DNA from: Devosia sp. SL43
Lineage (GTDB): Bacteria; Pseudomonadota; Alphaproteobacteria; Rhizobiales; Devosiaceae
Direction of reading: 5' to 3'
Assembly (NCBI RefSeq): GCF_021729885.1
Contig: NZ_CP063401.1
Coordinates: forward strand, 620,001 to 684,000
Length of the DNA: 64,000 bases
Below, piece after piece: positions 9,203 to 16,629 of this stretch (positions are counted from its first letter, which is position 1; each line of letters begins with the position of its first letter). Under the pieces are notes generated by a model. It did no database searches. It saw only the letters and a program-made list of their open reading frames with translations, and was not told where the DNA came from. Both the position numbers and the translations under genes were made by a program.

Positions 9203-12200
9203 CTACTGCGCCGGGGCCGGTTGTTCCTTGGCCCGGAACTCGAACAGTTCGCGGAATGCGCCCGGCACCAGCATCGACAGAGGGTTGATGCGGAATTGCG
9301 GGTTATCCAGCGGACCCTGCACCGCAAAGGTGACGCCGACCAGACCCTCGCCATCACGCCCGCCCAGCAGCGGGCCGAGCAGCGGAATTTTCTGGAAGGC
9401 GCTGTTGAGGCCGAACAGCGGCACATAGGTGCCGGTCAGGTCATACTGCTTCTGGCCAGTGTAGATGTACCCGCGCATCGTGCCACCCACAGTGTCCCCG
9501 GTGAGCATGGCATTGGTCACTTCCACCCTGTCGGAGCGCCGCAGGAAGTCGACCTGAGCGACATCGAAGTCGAGCCGGTTCTGCTGGGCGATGGCCGAGC
9601 GAGAATCGGAGTGATTACCCAGCACCTGGGCGACATTGGCCTCATCGACGATGGAGAAGCCGCGCATCACCAGTTGGCCAGCCTCGACATCCTGCGTGCT
9701 GTCGGTCGTCAGCACGAGATTGCCCGATCCACCGGCAAGCTGCGAGTAGACGCCAAGCAACCGCAGGATCGTCCCGGCATCGTTGAACGCCACCGACAGC
9801 GTCCGGCCATTGGGTGCGGGATTGGTCGTGACGGACAGGCCGTTGCCATCGCTGAACTGTGCCGTGAGGTTGGCACGGCGCATGGTGCTGCCGCGCAGCA
9901 GCAGGTCCAGATCGAGATTGAAGGCGGTGGTCGCGTAATAGCCCAAGGCGCGATTGAGCTTGGCCTTGAGCGCAATGGTCTGGGTGAACTGGGTGGACTG
10001 CACGCCACCGGCACCATCACCCAGGCTGAAGAACTGCCTGAGCATTGGTTTGAGGTCGAGCTGCTGGCCGGTGATATCGACCGAATATCCCCCGTCGATC
10101 GGAGCCAGCCGCAATTGCGCGCTATCGCCTTCGCTAAGGCCGAACTGGCTGAACTCGGCGGAAACGAGACCGTTCGTCGCGTGATACTCGATGCCACCCA
10201 GCGCTCTAACAGTACCAAAAGACAAGTCGATATCGGTGAGCTCTGTTAGTTCGCCATCCTGCCGGATTGTCGCGCTGACTGTTCCACTGTTACCGGCTGG
10301 TTTGCTGATGCCAATGTCCTTGATATCTAGCGCAGCATCCTTGAGGTCCACCGCCATCTGCAGCGACCCATCCGGCATCGGCTGAGCCACGAAGCGCACA
10401 GTGCCGGAGAGGAAATCGGAGGCATCGAACCCCATCTTGGCCAGGTCGGCCACATCAATGGTCGATGACAGGCGGAATGTCGGATCGGTCGTCGGGGTGC
10501 CCGAGATGTTGACCTCGGCCTCCATGCCATCGAGGGCGGCGGTACCGCCGAGCTGGTAGCTGTCCTGCGAGGCGCTGAACATCAGCTGGCCATCGTTGAT
10601 CGTGCGGCCCTGGATCGGCACAGAGCTGGCAAAATCGGCGACGGTCCCGTTGAGCACGTAGTCCAGGTCCATCGGCTTACCGCTCGCCTCGTCAGCCAGA
10701 TGGATCGTCGCGACCAGTCCCAGATCGATCACACCTGTCAGCGCCCCGATATCGATCGGCAGGTCTGCACTGGCCAGCGCATCCGGTTGCAGGTCCTTGG
10801 TGATAGCCAACAGAGCCGGTATGGACCCGGTGATGTCGCCGGATATTTCGGCGATACTGTCGCCGGGCGTCGAATTGTCCATGATCAGCGCTGGGTTGGA
10901 GACGGTGATGTCACCAGCCGCTGTGCTCAATGTCCCACCGGTGGCGGAAATGGTCACATCGGAATCGTTGACCTGGAGACGGGTCTCGCCCTCGACGGCG
11001 ATAGGCGCCATTTCGGCGGTTGGCTTGATGGCCACGCCGACGCCAACCATGTCAATCTGCATGGCGCCATCGGGGATAGGCTTACTTTCCCCGTCAAGGG
11101 CCATTGAACCAACGGGAAACTTGAACGCCATCCGCGAGCGCGCCACTGTCCCTTCTGTGACATTGGCAACGAACCAGTCCCGGCTCTCGCCGCCCATGAT
11201 GTACGGCCATAGGCGCTTCAGATCATCGGCGGTGACGCCGTTGCCTGCCACGGTCATATCGATGCCAAGACCCGCACGAAGCATGTCGACCCGACCGGTG
11301 GTTTCCACCCTGGAATCCCCCTTGCGGGCGATGAACCTGTCGATGCCCAGGGCACCGTAGAGCGGAGCAGACCAGCCGGAAAACTCCATCGTCTCGAAGG
11401 GCTGCTCCGGTGCCGCCATATCGTTGGGATGCAGCACGACGTCTTGCGCCTTGAGCGAAATGCCGATCGTCGGGCCATAAACCGGATCAAGCCCCATGGC
11501 GAAGATGCCTGAGATGCGAGCTGAGCTCTGCCCGATCTGCAGCGCAGCATCTTCAAGTACGAACTGCCCGTTGGCCGGATCCCAGACGATGTCCATGATG
11601 GAACTGGCGATGGGGAAATAGGCATCGGCAACACGCAGGTCGAGCCCGGTGAGGTCGACCTTGAAGCGCCCATCGATCAGCTTGCCGCCGGCGGGCGAAA
11701 AGTTGACATCGATCGACAAAGCCCCTGCCCCCCGCATCGCCGCGACGCTGGTGGCGTCATCGATGAAGGGCAAAAAGGCAGCGAAGTCGATGTTGGTGAC
11801 ATCGGCCTCAAGCCGCGAATTGCCAGCATCGTCGACGGTACGAGACAGGCTACCCGTCATGGTGCGTCCGCCCAGCGTCGCCGAAAACGTACCATTGGTG
11901 GCGCGACGGTCCGGCGTGGGACCGATTTCGAGGTCTATGCGCTCGAAGCGGCGAAACAACCCATAGACGGAGTCATTCATGTCGATAGTGCCGTCACGAA
12001 TGCGAAGCCGGGAGAACCTGCCTTGCGCGGCTTGCTCGACGATGTCGGCAATGCCCTGTTCGCTGGCTTCGAGATTGTAGATCAGCCAGTCATTGTCCGA
12101 GCGCATGGCAATCGGCTCGGGCATGTCACCCAGATCAATGCCCTCCGAACCGATGTCGATGGTCGGAAACGCATCCTCACCCTCCTGCACGCGCACCGTC

Positions 12201-12733
12201 GGCGGCCCACCGGCGGGGTCTTCCACCAGCTCGAAACTGGTCACGCGGGGCCCGAACAGATCCTGCACGATCTGGATATGCGGTCTGACGATAGTGACCG
12301 TGGCGCCGGGCTGGCCGAACAGCGCCCGAGCTGGCGAAAACCCAACCTCCAGCGCGTCCATGGCGACCCTGGCACCGGTTTTGCCATCGGTAAGAACCAC
12401 TGGCGAAAACTGGATAACCGGCCAAACGCCATTCTCCAGCGCCAGCGCCATCTGGCCGAGTTGCAGGCGGCTGGTGGGCGGCAACGCCGCGCGCGCCACA
12501 GCCTGGGCTGCTTCGGCACCAAACGGCAGCCGCACTGGCGTGATCAGTAGGACGATATAAAGCAGAAGCGACAGAACGGCGGGAACGCCAAAAACCCACA
12601 CAGCCAGCTTGGCCGCGCGTCGCATCCGGGTCCGCTTGCGGGGCGCAGACGCCAAAACTGGAATGTCTGCGGGTAAGGTTGACGCGCTCACTTGCTTCCA
12701 GGACGGGGCTTGGCAGTAATCTGCTGTCACCAC
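9203..12733 (-). CDS. AsmA/YhdP-like envelope protein (DUF3971-type)
   Basis: 1176-residue protein with one N-terminal membrane anchor (about 43-66) after a basic cytoplasmic stretch (RKRTRMRRAAK), followed by a very long periplasmic region rich in short beta-strand repeats. The C-terminal part (GGTMRGYIYTGQKQYDLTGT, then FRINPLSMLVPGAFRELFEF) resembles the AsmA-like C-terminal domain. Such proteins are thought to bridge the inner and outer membranes and move phospholipid. The start is uncertain: the ATG at 12733 gives a 42-residue tail before the anchor, and an ATG at codon 37 would place the anchor near the N-terminus. Confidence 0.85.
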   Translation of the reverse strand: MVTADYCQAPSWKQVSASTLPADIPVLASAPRKRTRMRRAAKLAVWVFGVPAVLSLLLYIVLLITPVRLPFGAEAAQAVARAALPPTSRLQLGQMALALENGVWPVIQFSPVVLTDGKTGARVAMDALEVGFSPARALFGQPGATVTIVRPHIQIVQDLFGPRVTSFELVEDPAGGPPTVRVQEGEDAFPTIDIGSEGIDLGDMPEPIAMRSDNDWLIYNLEASEQGIADIVEQAAQGRFSRLRIRDGTIDMNDSVYGLFRRFERIDLEIGPTPDRRATNGTFSATLGGRTMTGSLSRTVDDAGNSRLEADVTNIDFAAFLPFIDDATSVAAMRGAGALSIDVNFSPAGGKLIDGRFKVDLTGLDLRVADAYFPIASSIMDIVWDPANGQFVLEDAALQIGQSSARISGIFAMGLDPVYGPTIGISLKAQDVVLHPNDMAAPEQPFETMEFSGWSAPLYGALGIDRFIARKGDSRVETTGRVDMLRAGLGIDMTVAGNGVTADDLKRLWPYIMGGESRDWFVANVTEGTVARSRMAFKFPVGSMALDGESKPIPDGAMQIDMVGVGVAIKPTAEMAPIAVEGETRLQVNDSDVTISATGGTLSTAAGDITVSNPALIMDNSTPGDSIAEISGDITGSIPALLAITKDLQPDALASADLPIDIGALTGVIDLGLVATIHLADEASGKPMDLDYVLNGTVADFASSVPIQGRTINDGQLMFSASQDSYQLGGTAALDGMEAEVNISGTPTTDPTFRLSSTIDVADLAKMGFDASDFLSGTVRFVAQPMPDGSLQMAVDLKDAALDIKDIGISKPAGNSGTVSATIRQDGELTELTDIDLSFGTVRALGGIEYHATNGLVSAEFSQFGLSEGDSAQLRLAPIDGGYSVDITGQQLDLKPMLRQFFSLGDGAGGVQSTQFTQTIALKAKLNRALGYYATTAFNLDLDLLLRGSTMRRANLTAQFSDGNGLSVTTNPAPNGRTLSVAFNDAGTILRLLGVYSQLAGGSGNLVLTTDSTQDVEAGQLVMRGFSIVDEANVAQVLGNHSDSRSAIAQQNRLDFDVAQVDFLRRSDRVEVTNAMLTGDTVGGTMRGYIYTGQKQYDLTGTYVPLFGLNSAFQKIPLLGPLLGGRDGEGLVGVTFAVQGPLDNPQFRINPLSMLVPGAFRELFEFRAKEQPAPAQ

Positions 12734-12796
12734 TGAGAATCAACCGCAGAATGCGGTCTATTGCCCAATGATACCGGCTGGAATATGGCACCGACA

Positions 12797-12812
12797 CCCA
12801 CATTATTGTGGG
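12797..12812. other. Small hairpin ahead of the peroxiredoxin gene
   Basis: Perfect 6-base stem CCCACA/TGTGGG with a TTAT loop, 22 bases before the peroxiredoxin start in a 101-base divergent gap. It could be an operator half-palindrome or a leader hairpin; function unknown. Confidence 0.4.
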
Positions 12813-12834
12813 CTAAACTGTGGACAGGTGTGCA

Positions 12835-13323
12835 ATGACCGACCTGCGCGAAGGCGACCCCGCCCCCGACTTCACCCTGCCACTCGATGACGGGACCAGC
12901 TTCCATCTGGCGGCGCAGCGTGGTCAGCCGGTGGTGCTGTATTTCTATCCCGAGGACGATTCGGGCGGCTGCACCGACGAGAACAAGGAATTCTCCGACC
13001 GCATGTCGGCCTTTCAGGTGCTCGGTGCGCGATTGGTCGGCATTTCCCCAGACAGCATCGCGAGCCATCAGAAGTTCCGCAAAAAATACGGACTTGCTTC
13101 CCCACTTGCGGCCGATCCGGACCATCTGGCTATCGAGGCCTACGGTCTGTGGAAGCTCAAGAAGCTCTATGGCCGCGAGTTCATGGGATTGATCCGTACC
13201 TCGTTCATCATTGGTGCAGATGGCAAGGTTGCCCGCATTGTCCGGGCGACGCGAATACTTGGACACGCCCAGAAGATGCTGGAAGCTCTTGAGGCGCATG
13301 TAAGTGGAAAGACGACCAAATAG
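12835..13323 (+). CDS. bcp: Thioredoxin-dependent peroxiredoxin, BCP/PrxQ type
   Basis: 162-residue peroxiredoxin reducing hydroperoxides with thiol donors. The peroxidatic cysteine sits in FYPEDDSGGCTDEN, replacing the usual PKxxTxGCT. The resolving cysteine five residues later in classical BCPs is absent (GGCTDENKEF), and no other cysteine is seen, so this looks like a 1-Cys form needing an external thiol. The ATG at 12835 (MTDLREGDPAPDFTLP) is chosen over one five codons earlier because the family begins just before GDPAPDF. Confidence 0.93.
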   Translation: MTDLREGDPAPDFTLPLDDGTSFHLAAQRGQPVVLYFYPEDDSGGCTDENKEFSDRMSAFQVLGARLVGISPDSIASHQKFRKKYGLASPLAADPDHLAIEAYGLWKLKKLYGREFMGLIRTSFIIGADGKVARIVRATRILGHAQKMLEALEAHVSGKTTK

Positions 13324-13330
13324 CCCTTTG

Positions 13331-13338
13331 TTAACCAT
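13331..13338 (+). promoter_or_regulatory. Possible CtrA half-site (TTAACCAT)
   Basis: TTAACCAT, the alternative half-site motif reported for CtrA in Caulobacter, lies 52 bases upstream of the GTG start of the LytM-type gene. A single 8-mer is weak evidence. Confidence 0.3.
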
Positions 13339-13389
13339 GCATCGCCATACTCTGCTCACCATGTTGAGTGGCGTTGTGGGGAATGTTGC

Positions 13390-14544
13390 GTGCGTAACCA
13401 GGCCAGTTTTGGGCGAACCGACAAGGGCCTGACCCAGGCCGGAAAACCACTGCGGCAAGGGATCCACCCCGCGCTATTCTACGGCATGTTTGCCCTGCTG
13501 CTCGGCGGCAACGGCCTGCTCGGTACGGCGTTCCTGCTGTCCCCCGACATTGCCAGGCTGCTCAACGGGCAGACGGAGCAGGTTGTGGAAGCCTATGAAG
13601 ATCGAATCGCCCAGCTCCGGGTCGAAGTGGACCGCTTGCATTCGCGCAGCTACGCCCAGGCCGGCGACATCAACCTGCAACTGCAGGAGCTGGCGCAGCA
13701 GCAGGAAGTGCTGCTTGAGCAGCATCAACTGGTCAAGGTTCTGGTCGACAAGGCCGGCGAGCTCGGAATCGAATCGGCCGCCCTGCCCGCTGCCACCGTG
13801 GACAATCTCGCAGATGCTGGCCCAATCATGGTCAGCGGCAACCCCGACATTGACGCCACGGCAGCCGCCGTATCGCAGATGATGGGCGAGACCCAGTTCG
13901 CGATGACCTCGATTGCCGAAACCGCCGTGGCACGCACCGATACTATCGTCGCCGAACTGTCCGACCTTGGCATCAGCGTCGACCTGCCGCCGGTCGAGGA
14001 CGGCATGGGCGGGCCTCTGCTGGCTGCCGTAGCCGGTGCCGATGCTTCGCCCATGATCGACGACGCCAACGCCGTCATGGCAGCGCTCATCCGCTACAAG
14101 GCGGCACGATCAAGCATTGATGGCGCCCCCATCCATATGCCGATCACAGGCAATTTCCGCCAAAGCTCAGGCTTCGGCAACCGAACCGACCCGTTCTCGG
14201 GTGGTCGCGCCTTTCACTCGGGACTCGACTTTGCTGCCCCCAAGGGCACGACGGTGTTCAGCGCCGGCCAGGGCGTAGTCAGCTTCGTCGGCACCAAGTC
14301 GGGCTATGGCAATGTGGTCGAGGTCACCCATGCCAACGGCCTCGTGACCCGCTATGCCCACCTCTCCGGCTTCCTCAGCGAAGAGGGCCAGTCGGTCAAC
14401 ACCGGCACACCCATCGCCAAGGTTGGCTCAACCGGCCGTTCTACCGGTCCGCACCTGCATTTCGAAGTCCGCAAGGGCGACACTGCCATCAATCCCAAGG
14501 CCTTCCTTGATGCTGGCAAACGCCTGCTGGCCATGCTGGGCTAA
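13390..14544 (+). CDS. M23/LytM-domain murein endopeptidase family protein
   Basis: 384-residue protein with an N-terminal membrane anchor (about 28-52), a coiled-coil region (about 60-125; QTEQVVEAYEDRIAQLRVEV) and a C-terminal M23 domain. Zinc ligands appear intact: HSGLD (H276, D280) and HLHFEV (H355, H357). The architecture suggests a cell-wall endopeptidase or amidase activator acting at growth or division sites. The GTG start at 13390 has GGGGA 9 bases upstream and no competing in-frame ATG. Confidence 0.9.
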   Translation: MRNQASFGRTDKGLTQAGKPLRQGIHPALFYGMFALLLGGNGLLGTAFLLSPDIARLLNGQTEQVVEAYEDRIAQLRVEVDRLHSRSYAQAGDINLQLQELAQQQEVLLEQHQLVKVLVDKAGELGIESAALPAATVDNLADAGPIMVSGNPDIDATAAAVSQMMGETQFAMTSIAETAVARTDTIVAELSDLGISVDLPPVEDGMGGPLLAAVAGADASPMIDDANAVMAALIRYKAARSSIDGAPIHMPITGNFRQSSGFGNRTDPFSGGRAFHSGLDFAAPKGTTVFSAGQGVVSFVGTKSGYGNVVEVTHANGLVTRYAHLSGFLSEEGQSVNTGTPIAKVGSTGRSTGPHLHFEVRKGDTAINPKAFLDAGKRLLAMLG

Positions 14545-14547
14545 CGG

Positions 14548-15673
14548 TCAGTCCTCTGCCGAAACGTCCGTCGCTACGCCCACACGCTGGGCTAGTGCGG
14601 CCTCCATGAACTCATCAAGATCGCCATCGAGCACCACGGATGGCTGCCCGCTTTCGACACCGGTCCGCAAGTCCTTGACCATCTGGTAGGGCTGCAGCAC
14701 GTAGCTTCGGATCTGATGCCCCCAGCCGATATCGGTCTTGCTGGCAGCTTGCGCGTTGGCGGCTTCTTCACGCTTCTGCAGTTCGGCCTCGTAGAGACGC
14801 GACTTGAGCATCGCCATCGCCGTCGCACGGTTCTTGTGCTGGCTGCGCTCCTGCTGGCAGGCCACGATAATCCCTGAGGGAACGTGGGTAATACGGATAG
14901 CCGAGTCGGTGGTGTTCACGTGCTGCCCACCGGCACCGGAGGCGCGGTAGGTATCGACCTTGAGGTCGGCTTCGCGAATCTCGATGTCGATGGAATCATC
15001 GACGACCGGATAGACCCAGCAGCTCGAAAAGCTCGTATGTCGACGCGCGGCGGAGTCATACGGGCTAATGCGCACCAGGCGATGCACGCCACTCTCGGTC
15101 TTGAGCCAGCCATAGGCATTGTGGCCCGAGACCTGGATGGTGGCCGACTTGATGCCGGCTTCTTCGCCGTCATGCATTTCGAGCACCTGAACCTTCATCT
15201 TCCGCCGCTCGGCCCAGCGCGTATACATACGCAACAGCATATTGGCCCAATCCTGGCTCTCGGTGCCGCCGGCGCCGGAGTGGATTTCGACGTAGCAGTC
15301 GTTGGCGTCGACTTCGCCGGACAGTAGGGTTTCGATCTGCCGGCGGCGGGCCCCCTGCTTCAGCTCGACCAGCGCCTTTTCGGCGTCCTTGACGATTTCG
15401 GCGTCGCCTTCGAGCTCGCCCAGCTCGATCAGTTCGACATTGTCGCGAATGCCGGCTTCGAGTTCACGCACCGCCTTGACGGCAACGTCCAACTCATCAC
15501 GCTCGCGCATCTTCTCGCGAGCTTGCTCGGGATTGTTCCAGAAATCAGGAGATTCGGTTTCGGCGGTCAGCGCGTCGCGGCGCAGCTCTGCAGTATCCCA
15601 GTCAAAGATGCCTCCTCAGCAGGGTCAAAACCTGCTCGATTTCGGCGACGGTCTTTTCGATTTCCGTACGCAT
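14548..15673 (-). CDS. prfB: Peptide chain release factor 2 with programmed +1 frameshift
   Basis: RF2 of 374 residues, recognising UGA and UAA. The short first frame starts at an ATG (15673), runs 23 codons ([18 protein letters not shown]) and meets TGA at 15602-15604. A +1 shift at CTT-TGA-C joins it to [15 protein letters not shown] and the 351-residue remainder. The GGQ motif is [17 protein letters not shown]. The anticodon-like tripeptide is SPY rather than the enterobacterial SPF ([15 protein letters not shown]), a substitution I believe common in Alphaproteobacteria. Its stop lies 4 bases from the convergent M23 gene. Confidence 0.97.
15601..15616 (-). promoter_or_regulatory. RF2 autoregulatory frameshift signal
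   Basis: On the minus strand the sequence reads AGGAGGCATCTTTGAC. An internal Shine-Dalgarno AGGAGG sits three bases before the slippery CTT codon and the in-frame TGA followed by C. This is the classical RF2 arrangement: when RF2 is scarce the ribosome pauses at the poorly read UGAC and shifts +1, making more RF2. Confidence 0.95.
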
Positions 15674-15748
15674 GGTCAGTTCCTTCAATAGCGCGACCCG
15701 TGTAGCCGACGAGCCGATCGTGATCAACCGGCTCATCCGCAGCGGATG

Positions 15749-16054
15749 CTACTGGAGGCGACGCAGCGAAGCCGGATCGTAGATTTCCATGGATTTGCTT
15801 CCGTCTGGCTGCTCGACGAAAGCACGCAAGCACCCGTTCCAGCGCTCGACCGTGACTGCCGGCACGCCGGCGGCGCGGAGGCGTTGCCGGTCCATGGACT
15901 TCTGAAGTTCCACATCGGTCATCAGCTTGCCTTCATTGTCGAAGGTCTGGGGCGCCATCGGCCCTTCATTGGTGCAGAAAGCGGCCCAAGCCGGCATTGG
16001 CGCCACCACCATTGCCGCCACAAGACCCATCGTCGCCAACCTAACCAGTTTCAT
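15749..16054 (-). CDS. Small secreted protein of unknown function
   Basis: 101 residues starting MKLVRLATMGLVAAMVVAPM, a clear signal peptide with a likely cleavage at AWA-AF (about residue 25). The mature part of some 76 residues has two cysteines (AFCTNEG and WNGCLRAF) that may form a disulfide, and is charged near MDRQRLRAAGVPAVTVERW. I do not recognise the family. It lies between prfB and the deformylase-like gene on the same strand. The start at 16054 is chosen because upstream codons would bury the signal peptide. Confidence 0.75.
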   Translation of the reverse strand: MKLVRLATMGLVAAMVVAPMPAWAAFCTNEGPMAPQTFDNEGKLMTDVELQKSMDRQRLRAAGVPAVTVERWNGCLRAFVEQPDGSKSMEIYDPASLRRLQ

Positions 16055-16131
16055 GCTTTGCTCTCCATTGTCTGACCGCCAAAGGCACTTCAAAAGTGGC
16101 AAAACTCGTACATTGGCAACAGTTTGACCGC

Positions 16132-16629
16132 CTACCGCCGCAGGCTTTTCTCGAACTTGCGGATCGCCGTGTCTCGCTTGATGCGCGAGAGGCGGGAAAG
16201 GAAGAATACGCCATTCATCTGATCGATCTCGTGCAGGGCCACCCGCGCCACGAAATCCTCAAATCGCGCCGTCTCTTGAGTGCCGTCGGGCGTGTCATAA
16301 GCAATCTCGGCCCAAATCGGCCGGTCTATCGGCACTTCTATGCCGGGCAGCGACACCGAGCCTTCGGCACCAATAACGCTTTCAGGTCCGACAAGAACAA
16401 CTTCAGGATTGAAGAGGATTCTATAGTCGCGTTTAGCCGTCTGACCGGCGACGCTGACCACCACCAGCGGCTCGCTCAAACCGAGATGCGCTGCGGCAAG
16501 TCCATGAGCCTGCACCTCTTGTGCCGCCGACCGCAAGGTCTCTCCAGCCGTCAGCATTAGTGCATCAACGGGGCGTGTCGGAGCTGGCACACTCAGACGG
16601 GCATCAGGATAGATGACAAATTCGACCAC
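16132..16629 (-). CDS. Degenerate peptide-deformylase-like protein
   Basis: 165-residue member of the polypeptide deformylase fold whose active site looks lost. Motif 1 is AHGLAAAHLG (normally GxGLAAxQxG). Motif 2 is EGSVS (89-93) where the metal-binding cysteine of EGCLS is serine. Motif 3 is HEIDQ (133-137) where the second histidine of HExxH is glutamine. Two of three metal ligands are therefore missing, so deformylation is unlikely. It starts with GTG at 16629, directly abutting the PBP1A stop codon, which implies co-translation. A binding or regulatory role is possible. Confidence 0.85.
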   Translation of the reverse strand: MVEFVIYPDARLSVPAPTRPVDALMLTAGETLRSAAQEVQAHGLAAAHLGLSEPLVVVSVAGQTAKRDYRILFNPEVVLVGPESVIGAEGSVSLPGIEVPIDRPIWAEIAYDTPDGTQETARFEDFVARVALHEIDQMNGVFFLSRLSRIKRDTAIRKFEKSLRR

